Assembly: GCF_000155735.2 (NCBI RefSeq)
Contig: NC_020908.1
Location: 4,525,501 to 4,589,500 of the forward strand
Origin: Octadecabacter arcticus 238
Lineage (GTDB): Bacteria; Pseudomonadota; Alphaproteobacteria; Rhodobacterales; Rhodobacteraceae
Length of the DNA stretch: 64,000 nucleotides
Direction: 5' to 3'
The position numbers were made by a program, and so were the translations under genes. Shown one piece after another: positions 23,861-32,189 of this stretch. The notes under the pieces are model-generated. The model was given only the letters and a program-made list of their open reading frames with translations. It searched no databases and had not been told where the DNA came from. Within the stretch, counting starts at the first letter, position 1. Each line of letters begins with the position of its first letter.

Positions 23861-24754
23861 ATGAACTTCCGGCACCTAAAGTTTTTTGTTGCAACGGCGG
23901 AATCCGGGCAGGTTAGCCGAGCCGCAACACAACTGTCCATTTCACAATCAGCAGTAACCAGTGCCATCAAGGAGCTCGAAGCAGAACTAGGCACGTCTCT
24001 GTTTTTCCGGACAGCGACGGGTATGGAAATGTCCGAAGCTGGCCGTGACTTCCTCGCCTCTTCCCGTGAAATTCTGGAGAAACTAGATCAAGCTAAGCGT
24101 ATGGCTCACAAACAGTCGCCGGTAAAAGGATCAATCTCAATAGCCGCGACCTACACTGTTATCGGCTATTTCCTTCCTCCTCATTTGGACCGTCTCAAAC
24201 AGAGGTTTCCAAACCTCGACATCCGGATCAGCGAGCTTAATCGCGAAAGTATCGAAGAAGGCTTGCTGTCAAACAGGTTCGATATGGCAGTTGTCCTGAC
24301 GTCCAACATTGCCAACTCCGAGTTGGAAACTCAGACTTTGGCGAAATCATCGAGAAGATTATGGGCTGCAAACGGCCATGAGATATTTCGACAAGGCAAA
24401 TCCACATTTGAAGAAATTGCAAAACAAGACTACATCATGCTCACCGTAGATGAAGCCGCACACACGACGATGCGCTACTGGTCTAATAGTGCGTACCAAC
24501 CGCGCGTAACACTACGCACCTCCTCTGTTGAGGCCGTTCGTTCGATGGTGGCCAATGGCCAGGGCGTCACAATATTGTCCGACATGGTCTACCGTCCTTG
24601 GTCATTGGAAGGGAAGCGCATCGGCACAGCAACTACCGACCTTGAGATTCCGTCTATGGACATTGGACTGGCTTGGCGAAAAGGTGTGGAGCATTCTAGA
24701 GCAGCAGCGTCTGTTATTGAGTATTTTAACCAGACGTTCCTTGCTCCAATTTGA
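23861..24754 (+). CDS. LysR-family transcriptional regulator
   Basis: 297 residues, normal LysR length. The N-terminal winged helix-turn-helix is clear (FRHLKFFVATAESGQVSRAA, then TQLSISQSAVTSAIKELEAE), followed by a linker helix and a periplasmic-binding-like effector domain (RFPNLDIRISELNRESIEEG onward). AGGTGA lies five bases before the ATG. It is divergent from pxpA and is the probable activator of the operon, responding to the pathway substrate or an intermediate. The gene is intact although an IS256 has landed 56 bases after its stop. Confidence 0.93.
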   Translation: MNFRHLKFFVATAESGQVSRAATQLSISQSAVTSAIKELEAELGTSLFFRTATGMEMSEAGRDFLASSREILEKLDQAKRMAHKQSPVKGSISIAATYTVIGYFLPPHLDRLKQRFPNLDIRISELNRESIEEGLLSNRFDMAVVLTSNIANSELETQTLAKSSRRLWAANGHEIFRQGKSTFEEIAKQDYIMLTVDEAAHTTMRYWSNSAYQPRVTLRTSSVEAVRSMVANGQGVTILSDMVYRPWSLEGKRIGTATTDLEIPSMDIGLAWRKGVEHSRAAASVIEYFNQTFLAPI

Positions 24755-24760
24755 CCTCAC

Positions 24761-24780
24761 GTGCAGCAACATTGCTGCAC
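24761..24780 (+). terminator. Stem-loop after lysR
   Basis: A perfect 8-bp stem (24761-24768 with 24773-24780) and a 4-base loop lie just downstream of the lysR stop. There is no T-run, so it is a weak candidate for a terminator. Confidence 0.35.
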
Positions 24781-24810
24781 CCGGTGCTGTCACAGGAATG
24801 CGAACCAGCC

Positions 24811-26197
24811 GAGCTATGACTGAATCTGGTGTTTGAGTGGTTTGAAGGTTGGCGGCGTATCTGGTTGAATTGTTGTTGGAAGACAGCAGCCCAACCAAAG
24901 GAGATACACCACCATGGGAACTACTAACATTGTTGATTTTGCGCGTCGAGACGAGATGACGGACGCGTTGACGGAGTTGCTGAAAACGGGAGCACAACAA
25001 TTGATCGCGACAGCAGTTGAGGCTGAGCTTGTCAGTTATTTGGCGCAATTTACCGGCTTACGCACCGATGCCGGTCACGCGGCAGTCGTGCGTAATGGAC
25101 ATCATCCGGCCCGCCCGTTTCAAACGGGCATTGGCCCTGTGAGCGTGCGCATTCCAAAGGTTCGGTCCAAGGACGGCACACCGGTGACATTCCGGTCTGC
25201 CCTGGTGCCGCCCTATGTGCGTCGCACGAAGACGCTGGAAGCGGCCTTGCCATGGCTTTACCTCAAAGGGATCTCCAGCGGCGAGATGGCTCCCGCCCTC
25301 AAGGTTCTTCTGGGCCCAGATGCCGTTGGCTTGTCGGCTAATACGGTTTCGCGTTTAAAACGCGATTGGGCCAATGAATACGAGGCTTGGAAAGGCGCTG
25401 AGTTAGATGACGAGCCCATCGTCTATATCTGGGCCGACGGCGTTCACAGCGGCCTTCGGGGCGAGGATGACAAGCTCTGTGCCCTTGTTATTATTGGGGT
25501 AACTGCCCGTGGCAAGAAGCGATTTCTGGCAATTGAGGATGGGGTGCGCGAGTCCACGCAGAGCTGGCGCGAGGTTCTGCTTAACCTCAAAAGCTGAGGC
25601 ATGAATGCGCCCAAACTGGCCATCGGGGACGGTGCCATGGGGTTTTGGGCGGCCATGGACGAAGTCTATCCTGAGACCCGCCATCAACGCTGTTGGCAAC
25701 ACAAAACGATGAACGTGCTCAATTGTTTACCCAAGCTGTCTCAGCCAAAAGCCAAGGCCGCGCTGCACGACATCTGGCAGGCCAAGACCAAAGTCGATGC
25801 AGAAAAGGCGTTCGATCTGTTCATCAAAACCTACGAACCCAAATACCCCAAGGCCACACTATGCCTGCAAAAAGATCGTGAGGAACTCATGGCATTCTTC
25901 GACTTCCCGGCGCAGCATTGGCAAAGCATCCGCACTAGCAATCCAATTGAATCGGCCTTCGCGACGATCCGGCATCGTACCAAGCGTTCAAAGGGCTGCC
26001 TGTCACGCGATGGCATGCTGCACATGATGTTCAAACTGGGGCAATGTGCTGAGCAAAATTGGAGGAAGCTACGCGGCTTTGACTACCTCGCAAAAGTCAT
26101 CACAGGCGTCACGTTCAAAGACGGAATCGAAACCACAAACCCCGACCAGATCACCGCATGACCAACAATACTCAAACACCAGATTTGACAATAACTC
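24811..26197 (+). mobile_element. IS256-family element, copy with UGA (1387 bp)
   Basis: Terminal inverted repeats start GAGCTATGACTGAATCTGG (left) and GAGTTATTGTCAAATCTGG (right, reverse complement), both continuing TGTTTGAGT. A 9-bp duplication GAACCAGCC is present at 24802-24810 and 26198-26206, showing a clean transposition here. The same element recurs at 45254-46640 with a different duplication. Confidence 0.93.
24914..26161 (+). pseudogene. IS256-family transposase with in-frame UGA
   Basis: The frame runs 24914-25594, meets TGA at 25595-25597, and continues in the same frame to 26161. The stop falls in LNLKS-UGA-GMNAPKLAIGDGA, where the other IS256 transposase in this window has Arg (DIKSRGLSVAPEIAVGDG), so a CGA-to-TGA transition is likely. 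Upstream are the first catalytic Asp (WADGVHSG); the second Asp (AIGDGAMGFW) and the Glu (SNPIESAFATIRHRT) lie after the stop. Without read-through the product lacks two of three catalytic residues. An ATG nine bases after the stop could restart a C-terminal fragment. Confidence 0.9.
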
Positions 26198-26312
26198 GAA
26201 CCAGCCTCTGCAATGACAGCAGCGCTGCCCTTATGCCGAGCCAAGTAGGCGCCACTCAGGGAGAGCGGCGGTGCGGTTTAGAGGTGGTCCTAGTTTTTCG
26301 ACCAGTTTGCAG

Positions 26313-27410
26313 GGCGTTGTTGCATGGACCCCAGCGGGTCTGCTAGACAGCCAGCTTGCCAACGACTTGGATATTAATGATGCCGCACAAATTCAACGCT
26401 TCTCGCCGCCACAAGTTTGAAAAGAAGCGACAGAAGGTCACCAACTGGCGAGTGTACAATGAAGGCCTGCGTCAGCGTGGTGATGTGACAATTTGGTTGA
26501 GCCCTGAGGTTGCAGATAAGTGGCTTGCCGATAAACGTCAGACGCCAGGCGGCCAACCCACATATTCTGATATGGCCATATCAGTATGCCTGACGCTGGG
26601 TATGGTTTTCAAACAACCTTTGCGGCAGACGCAAGGATTGGTCGGCAGTTTGGCGCGGCTTATGGGGCTGGATGTTCCCGTTCCGGATTTCTCGACCCTC
26701 TCGCGGAGAGGTGCGGGGCTCAGCATGCCAGAAAAATCTAAAGCCCAAAGGGCTGGCCCAATCGAATTAGTTGTGGATAGTACGGGTCTGAAGATATTTG
26801 GTGAAGGCGAATGGTTGCAGAACAAGCATAAAACAAAGGCCAAACGTAAGTCGTGGCGCAAGCTCCACCTTGGACTGGATCTCACAACTGGAGATATCGT
26901 TTGCTCCGATTTGACAAAAGACGACGTGGGCGATCCAACTGCTTTGCCCGAACTTCTAGACCAGATTGAGGCTCCTGTTAGCCGCTTTTTGGCGGATGGC
27001 GCCTATGATGGCGATCCTACCAGCGATCTGCTTGTGGACCGTTTTGGTGAAGCTATAGAGATTGTAATCCCGCCTCCGATCACGGCCGTTCTCAGCCTCG
27101 ATGCTGCCCGTAATCCAACGCCCCGAGATAAACACATCGCGGAGATTAGAGACAAAGGGCGCCTGGCATGGCAAGTTAGCAGCGGCTACAATCACCGGAG
27201 CCGAGGCGAAGCACAAATAGGCCGCTGGAAGATGGTCATCGGCCCCAAACTGAAAGCTCGGAACTTTCCGAACCAAAAAACTGAAGTCAGGATTGGGACA
27301 AACATTCTCAACAAAATGAACGGGCTTGGCCGTGCCAAGTACGAGGCTGCTGCATGACCTGAATTATGGGTAAGGGCAATCTCGGACCTCGCCACATCCA
27401 TGCAACACGG
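26313..27410 (+). mobile_element. IS5-family element, apparently intact
   Basis: Terminal repeats share TGTTGCATGGA: GGGCGTTGTTGCATGGA at 26313 and its inverted counterpart ending near 27410. The single transposase gene is complete. The right edge cuts directly into an IS3 orfA frame (copy A), so the IS5 either inserted into that IS3 and the left part was later lost, or the two were joined by deletion. I see no target repeat. Confidence 0.8.
26380..27357 (+). CDS. IS5-family transposase
   Basis: 325 residues from the ATG at 26380 (MPHKFNASRRHKFEKK). The central domain has VVDSTGLKIFGEGEW (first Asp), RFLADGAYDGDPT (second Asp) and the C-terminal YNHRSRGEAQIGRWKMVIG motif with the Glu of the Y-R-E signature. 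The frame is uninterrupted. It matches the broken IS5 at 806-3200 along its full length but is clearly divergent in sequence, so the two are different IS5 members. Confidence 0.93.
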   Translation: MPHKFNASRRHKFEKKRQKVTNWRVYNEGLRQRGDVTIWLSPEVADKWLADKRQTPGGQPTYSDMAISVCLTLGMVFKQPLRQTQGLVGSLARLMGLDVPVPDFSTLSRRGAGLSMPEKSKAQRAGPIELVVDSTGLKIFGEGEWLQNKHKTKAKRKSWRKLHLGLDLTTGDIVCSDLTKDDVGDPTALPELLDQIEAPVSRFLADGAYDGDPTSDLLVDRFGEAIEIVIPPPITAVLSLDAARNPTPRDKHIAEIRDKGRLAWQVSSGYNHRSRGEAQIGRWKMVIGPKLKARNFPNQKTEVRIGTNILNKMNGLGRAKYEAAA

Positions 27411-27510
27411 CTGGAGGAAGGCATTTCGGAAGCGACGCTTTTCTCCTGGCGTGCTGAGGCGCGCAACAAGGGGCAGCTTTTGCCTGACGCTGATGCGAGC
27501 CCTGAGGGCT

Positions 27511-28758
27511 CAGGGGAATCGCATGAGATTTAGGTGTTAATTATTTCGGCGAGGAAATCATCATCCCATGATGCAATGTGGCGCTTTGATCGCAGGCTAT
27601 GCTTCCCCTTTACGGAGCGCAGCATGTTGCTTGCAGCGTGTTTTATGGTCGTAAAATTCGCTGGAGCATTGCCTTTTCGGATACGGCATTCATCGTCGCG
27701 AAACACCATGTCCATGACCCAATGCAGCCCGTTTTCTATTCCCCAGTGGTCACGGATGGCTTTGGCGTGATGTTCAGCATCTGATGTCATTGATGAAATG
27801 TAATAGCGGGTTTCGGCGCGCGTTTTATCCTGCAGGATGGCGTGGTACTGGACCATAACGATGCTTTTCAAACCGGGCCAATTGTGGTCCGCTTTAAGCC
27901 AGTCAATATCCGTGCACACTGTGACCCTCCTTGTTTCGATACGGCCATGAGACTTCTCTACCGTTTCGTGGTAAGTGACTGTTGTGTCGTCATAATCTAC
28001 GGCCGCCTGTTCCGTCATGAATAATTCTGTGTCCTTGCGTAGGCTGCCCTGATTACCCTTCAAAGCGAGGATGTAGTCTGCTTCTTTGGAGATGATCTTC
28101 GCGGCGATTTCGCGTTGGCATCCCATAGCGTCGATGGTGACAATAGCCCCCTTCAGGGTGAGCAGTTCCAACAGTTCTGGTATGGCCGTTATCTCGTTGG
28201 ACTTGCCGTCCACCTGCCGTTGCGCCAGCGTCAGATTCCATTCCGAACTCCAGGCCGAGATCATGTGAATTGCGGCCTTGCCGCCAGCTTTATCCAGGCT
28301 GCGGCGAGAGGTTTTCCCATCAATCGCGACCACTCCAGTCACCGTCTTGTTAAGGGAGGCCACCCAGTCGATAAAACAGGCCTGAAACGCCTCGGCATCC
28401 AAGGCCGCAAAGATGTTTCCAAGTTGGTCATGGGACGGTGTCCCGTCTGCAAAAGGTAGAAAACGCTTCAAAAAGCCCAGTTTCTTGGTCCCATATATCG
28501 AGATGGCCGTCCAGTCATTGGCACCTGACAAAACAGCGCATAGGGTTAAGAGGAGTATTTCCGGCAAAGGGTAAGTCACTTTAACCTCTTGACGTGAATC
28601 GCTTATATCTGAAAAATGCGTAAGAAATTCAATGGGATGGATCTCAGGTGAACTTGGGGTTGGCATGGCATATGACCTCGTTAAAACAGTAAAGATCACC
28701 CATCGAATCAGCCTCTACAACATTTGTCGACATCGTTATTGTTCATGCGATTGCCTTG
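27511..28758 (-). mobile_element. ISAs1-family element 1 (1248 bp)
   Basis: Terminal inverted repeats CAGGGGAATCGCATGA (left) and CAAGGCAATCGCATGA (right, reverse complement). A perfect 10-bp duplication CCTGAGGGCT flanks it (27501-27510 and 28759-28768), and removing it with one copy restores the IS3 orfA frame. A second, nearly identical copy lies at 36890-38134. Confidence 0.95.
27530..28666 (-). CDS. ISAs1-family transposase
   Basis: 378 residues from the ATG at 28666 (MPTPSSPEIHPIEFLTHF), which has GAGGTC upstream; an upstream in-frame start at 28699 is less likely. Family features: the N-terminal DDE_Tnp_1-associated region (YPLPEILLLTLCAVLSGAND), GVVAIDGKTSRRS with the first Asp, IVTIDAMGCQ with the second, ALKGNQGSL, and HWGIENGLHWVMDMVFRDD with the catalytic Glu. 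Uninterrupted and probably functional. Confidence 0.95.
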   Translation of the reverse strand: MPTPSSPEIHPIEFLTHFSDISDSRQEVKVTYPLPEILLLTLCAVLSGANDWTAISIYGTKKLGFLKRFLPFADGTPSHDQLGNIFAALDAEAFQACFIDWVASLNKTVTGVVAIDGKTSRRSLDKAGGKAAIHMISAWSSEWNLTLAQRQVDGKSNEITAIPELLELLTLKGAIVTIDAMGCQREIAAKIISKEADYILALKGNQGSLRKDTELFMTEQAAVDYDDTTVTYHETVEKSHGRIETRRVTVCTDIDWLKADHNWPGLKSIVMVQYHAILQDKTRAETRYYISSMTSDAEHHAKAIRDHWGIENGLHWVMDMVFRDDECRIRKGNAPANFTTIKHAASNMLRSVKGKHSLRSKRHIASWDDDFLAEIINT

Positions 28759-29078
28759 CCTGAGGGCTGGTCTTCACGTGACAAGTTTGCGGCGGTGTTG
28801 GAAACTGCTGCGCTGAACGAGGCTGACCTAGCCGAATACTGCCGCAAACGCGGCCTTTACCCGGCGCAGATTGCCATGTGGCGAGTTGCTTGCGAGCAGG
28901 CCAACGACTGGGACCGCACGAGTGCAGCACGTCTTGTGCGTGCGACCAAGGAAGACAAGAAACGGATGAAAGATTTGGAACGCGAGCTTGCTCGCAAGGA
29001 TCGCGCACTGGCCGAAACTGCAGCACTGCTTGTTCTGCGAAAAAAGGCCTCAGCGATCTGGGGGGACGGAGAGGACGC

Positions 29079-30141
29079 ATGATCAGCACCCCAGATCGCC
29101 AAACCGCAGTTGCTCTGATCAATGAGGCCGTCACCGCAGGAGCGCAGCGCGCCAAAGCCTGTTCCGAGTTGGAAATCAGCGAACGCACTCTGCGGCGCTG
29201 GACAAAAGACGGCGAGGTTCGCCCTGATAAGCGCCCCCTCGTGCCGCGTGCGGAACCAGCAAACGCGTTGAGTACGGCAGAACGCGCGGCTGTTCTAGAT
29301 GTCTGTAATTCAAAGGAGTTCTCTAGCCTTCCCCCAAGTCAGATTGTGCCAAAGCTAGCAGATCGGGGGCAGTATCTAGCCTCGGAATCGAGTTTCTACC
29401 GCATTCTGCGCGCCAATGGATTGCAGCATCACCGGGGTCGAGCCAAGTCCCCAGTCAAGCGTAAGAAGCCCACAAGCTATCAGGCATGCGCGCCCTGTGA
29501 GGTCTGGACCTGGGACATTACCTGGATGCCGGGACCTGTCGCAGGCATGTTCTTTTATCTGTATCTGATCGTGGACATCTTCAGCCGGAAGATCGTGGGC
29601 TGGGAGGTCCATGAGCGTGAAAGTGCGGATCTGGCTGCCATTCTGATCCGGCAAGCAGTGCTAGCGGAGGGCTGTCAGATGCGCCCCTTGGTTCTGCACG
29701 CTGACAACGGCAGTCCTATGAAGGGCGCCACGATGAAGGTGACGATGGAAAAAACTAGGGATCACGGCCTCCTACAGTCGCCCTCGCGTAAGCAACGACA
29801 ACCCTTTCTCAGAGGCGTTGTTCCGAACCTGCAAATACCGCCCGGACTGGCCGACCAAGGGCTTTGCCACCAAGGCGGATGCTCAAACCTGGGTCCAAAC
29901 CTTCGCTGGTTGGTACAATAGTGAACACCTGCACAGCGCCATCCGCTTCGTCACGCCGAATGCGCGCCACGCAGGTCATGATCGTGCAACGCTCACAAAT
30001 CGTGCCAATCTCTATGCAACTGCTCGCGCGCAAAACCCGCAACGCTGGTCAGGAAAAACCCGAAACTGGCAACCAGCAGGACCCGTCTGGCTGAACCCAG
30101 AAAACGAAATCAGCGCCTCTGAAATCAGAGACGCTGCATGA
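29079..30141 (+). pseudogene. IS3 orfB (copy A), frameshifted
   Basis: OrfB starts at 29079 (MISTPDRQTAVALINEAV) and carries the integrase core: VWTWDITWMPGP (first Asp) and LVLHADNGSPMKG (second Asp). At about 29750 one extra A in GGAAAAAACT, compared with GGAAAAACT in copy B, shifts the frame; the C-terminal part with the Glu region resumes in another frame (RTCKYRPDWPTKGFATKADA to 30141). Copy B is intact at this place but broken elsewhere. Confidence 0.88.
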
Positions 30142-30172
30142 AATCGGCGGACAACACCTTTGACAAACACCG

Positions 30173-30521
30173 CATTGCCGCTGGTTGTTGAGAAAAATCC
30201 GCGAGCCCAAAACCGCTGGCCCCAGTACCGTTTGCGCAGTTCGGGAAACTCGCGCTGTATCTTATAAGACGAGCGTCCCTTGATCCGCATAATCACCTTT
30301 GACAAAGCTATCTGAGGCGGGACCGATATGAACATGTGGACGTGATCGGTCGACAATACGCCCGTCTCAATATGCACGCCAAGTTCTTGGCATGTTTGGA
30401 TAATGATTTCACGGATACGCTCACGCATTTCACCGCGCATAACTTTGTATCGGTATTTTGTTGTCCAGACGGAGTGAAATCGGTGATAAAACTTGGTATG
30501 GCTTCCTGTGGAATAGATCAT
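30173..30521 (-). pseudogene. IS200 transposase TnpA, C-terminally truncated
   Basis: Starts MIYSTGSHTKFYHRFHSVWT and keeps the HUH motif in TDHVHMFISVPP, but the frame runs into the IS3 end after FFSTTSGN, so the C-terminal helix with the catalytic Tyr (ILQYLELHS in the intact copy) is gone. It is otherwise nearly identical to the copy at 30657-31076. Confidence 0.9.
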
Positions 30522-30588
30522 AATCTTCCCTCTCGTTTTTAAGACCCTTACCGCTTCGCGGGGTCTTAAAAATGAGAGGGAAGATTAT
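30520..30588 (-). promoter_or_regulatory. RBS-sequestering hairpin of truncated IS200
   Basis: A 28-base arm (30520-30547) pairs with 30561-30588 around a 13-base loop, with one mismatch. It covers the Shine-Dalgarno and start codon of the truncated tnpA. Same structure as at 31075-31143. Confidence 0.7.
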
Positions 30589-30656
30589 AGTACATTACGC
30601 TAAAGCGGACCGGCTGGAAGCCGGTGGCTTTAATCCCGTTTGTGGAAACTGAACGA

Positions 30657-31076
30657 CTACCGGCTGACGCCGGTAGGTTCCCTTTTTGAATGTAATTCAA
30701 GATACTGAAGTATGACAGCGTCAGTGACATTGCCGCTGGTTGTTGAGAAAAATCCGCGAGCCCAAAACCGCTGGCCCCAGTACCGTTTGCGCAGTTCGGG
30801 AAACTCGCGCTGTATCTTATAAGACGAGCGTCCCTTGATCCGCATCATCACCTTTGACAATGCTATCTGAGGCGGGACCGATATGAACATGTGGACGTGA
30901 TCGGTCGACAATACGCCCTTCTCAATATGCACGCCAAGTTCTTGGCATGTTTGGATAATGATTTCACGGATACGCTCACGCATCTCACCGCGCATAACTT
31001 TGTATCGGTATTTTGTTGTCCAGACGACGTGAAACCGGTGATAAAATTTGGTATGGCTTCCTGTGGAATAGATCAT
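30657..31076 (-). CDS. tnpA: IS200/IS605-family transposase TnpA
   Basis: 139 residues from the ATG at 31076 (MIYSTGSHTKFYHR), preceded by GAGGGAAG. Y1 HUH transposase: HUH motif in TDHVHMF, glutamine-rich helix and the nucleophile Tyr in ILQYLELHSKREP near the C-terminus. It catalyses single-strand peel-and-paste transposition. An in-frame ATG five codons upstream lies in the same hairpin. Expression is probably held low by the long 5' hairpin that covers the ribosome-binding site. Confidence 0.93.
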   Translation of the reverse strand: MIYSTGSHTKFYHRFHVVWTTKYRYKVMRGEMRERIREIIIQTCQELGVHIEKGVLSTDHVHMFISVPPQIALSKVMMRIKGRSSYKIQREFPELRKRYWGQRFWARGFFSTTSGNVTDAVILQYLELHSKREPTGVSR

Positions 31077-31143
31077 AATCTTCCCTCTCATTTTTAAGAC
31101 CCTTACCGCTTCGCGGGGTCTTAAAAATGAGAGGGAAGATTAT
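31075..31143 (-). promoter_or_regulatory. RBS-sequestering hairpin of IS200 tnpA
   Basis: A perfect inverted repeat with 28-base arms (31075-31102 and 31116-31143) and a 13-base loop. The proximal arm contains the Shine-Dalgarno GAGGGAAG and the ATG, so the start would be buried in transcripts entering from outside. IS200 is known to be silenced by such 5' structures. Confidence 0.8.
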
Positions 31144-31211
31144 AGTACATTACGCTAAAGCGGACCGGCTGGAAGCCGGTGGCTTTAATCCCGTTTGTGG
31201 AAAGTAAATTT

Positions 31212-32189
31212 TCAACGACTAGGTTTTTTTCCAAACGCCACAGCAAGCACGATGATCCCACCCGCGACCATCATCTGTTCGGACACATCCAGACCCATAA
31301 TGATTAGTCCGTTGTTTATTGTCCCAATCAGCAGCGCTCCAACAAGCGTGCCAATAATCGTACCTTTGCCACCGAAGAGGCTTGTACCTCCAAGAATGAC
31401 CGCAGCGATTGCGGCAAGTTCGGCACCTTCTCCAAAATTATAACGAGCAGTACCCATCATGCCGGTCCAGAGCATTCCAGCCAGCGCTGCTCCAACGCCA
31501 GTTATCAAAAAGCAAATTACCTTGGTCCGATTAGTATTAATCCCCGAGTATCGAGCCGCTTCGCTGTTGCCGCCTGTGGCAAGCACTTGGCGTCCAAATG
31601 GAGTGTAGCGCAAGGCTATATGGCCCACAATCGCAACGCCCACTGCCCAGATGAAAAGTATAGGAACCACACCAATCGTGCCCGGCCCAAACACCATGTC
31701 AAAGGTTTCATTCCGAACAGCCACTGGGTTAGTATAAGTGATACGCATGTCGATGCCACGCACTAGCTGCATCATGCCAAGCGTGACCAGAAAAGACGGG
31801 ATAGAAAGTCCAGTAACAAAGAATCCGTTTACAAGGCCCACCGCAAACCCACTTAACAAACCTGCTACGACGCCAGCCAGAAAACCGTATCCAGCCTGCA
31901 TTACAAGGGCGGACACAAGCGCCGAAAGGGCAGCTGTTGAGCCTACTGAAAGGTCTAACTCTCCGGAGGAAATGATAAAGGTCATCGCAATGGAGATGAC
32001 AGCGATCATCGCCGTGGTGCGGGAGATGTTGAACAAGTTCGTCACCGTTAGGAAACCCTTATCACCGATCGTAATAGCAAAGAAAACAAGCACACCTGCA
32101 AAGCAAATGTAGACGATATTTTCACGCCAGTTTATAGTTCCACGTTTAGACGATTTTTGCTCTAGCGTTTTATTATTGTTGGACTGCAC
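31212..32189 (-). CDS. ABC transporter permease, RbsC type
   Basis: 325 residues with about ten hydrophobic helices and family segments FIISSGELDLSVGSTAALSA, GFFVTGLSIPSFLVTLGMM and AAVILGGTSLFGGKGTI. It overlaps the ATPase gene by 17 bases. It belongs to an ABC importer led by an alpha/beta hydrolase gene. IS200 has inserted just 3' of the stop (the stop at 31212 is about ten bases from the IS200 end) without visible loss of the gene. Confidence 0.9.
   Translation of the reverse strand: MQSNNNKTLEQKSSKRGTINWRENIVYICFAGVLVFFAITIGDKGFLTVTNLFNISRTTAMIAVISIAMTFIISSGELDLSVGSTAALSALVSALVMQAGYGFLAGVVAGLLSGFAVGLVNGFFVTGLSIPSFLVTLGMMQLVRGIDMRITYTNPVAVRNETFDMVFGPGTIGVVPILFIWAVGVAIVGHIALRYTPFGRQVLATGGNSEAARYSGINTNRTKVICFLITGVGAALAGMLWTGMMGTARYNFGEGAELAAIAAVILGGTSLFGGKGTIIGTLVGALLIGTINNGLIIMGLDVSEQMMVAGGIIVLAVAFGKKPSR

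Larger units (their letters stand above)
27411..29082 (+). pseudogene. IS3 orfA (copy A), 5'-truncated and interrupted
   Basis: The visible frame reads LEEGISEATLFSWRAEARNK, then GQLLPDADASPEG up to 27510, and resumes at 28769 with WSSRDKFAAVLETAALNEAD to the TGA at 29080-29082. OrfA supplies the helix-turn-helix part of the IS3 transposase. The first ~30 codons seen in copy B are missing. Its stop overlaps the orfB ATG (ATGA). Confidence 0.85.
27411..30171 (+). mobile_element. IS3-family element, copy A, truncated and split by ISAs1
   Basis: Nearly identical to copy B at 51642-55607 over the shared parts. The left end and the start of orfA are missing (cut by IS5 at 27411). An ISAs1 sits in orfA at 27511-28758. 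The right end ...TTTGACAAACACC at 30171 equals the right end of copy B and abuts a truncated IS200. Confidence 0.88.
30650..31200 (-). mobile_element. IS200/IS605-family element (tnpA only)
   Basis: One tnpA gene with no tnpB. Instead of long terminal inverted repeats there are short hairpins at the ends: ACCGGCTGACGCCGGT near 30659-30674 at the 3' side and CCGGCTGGAAGCCGG near 31164-31178 at the 5' side, as expected for elements moving as single strands. The sequence after the 5' hairpin repeats next to the truncated copy at 30611-30650, so two copies were in tandem. Confidence 0.85.

Noticed and set aside
25595..25597. UGA in IS256 as selenocysteine or recoded sense codon
   Set aside because: Relatives have Arg, no SECIS-like hairpin was seen directly after it, and many host genes here use TGA as a true stop.
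28115..28459. 114-residue plus-strand frame conserved in both ISAs1 copies
   Set aside because: Conservation simply follows from the near-identity of the two elements; it is antisense to the transposase.
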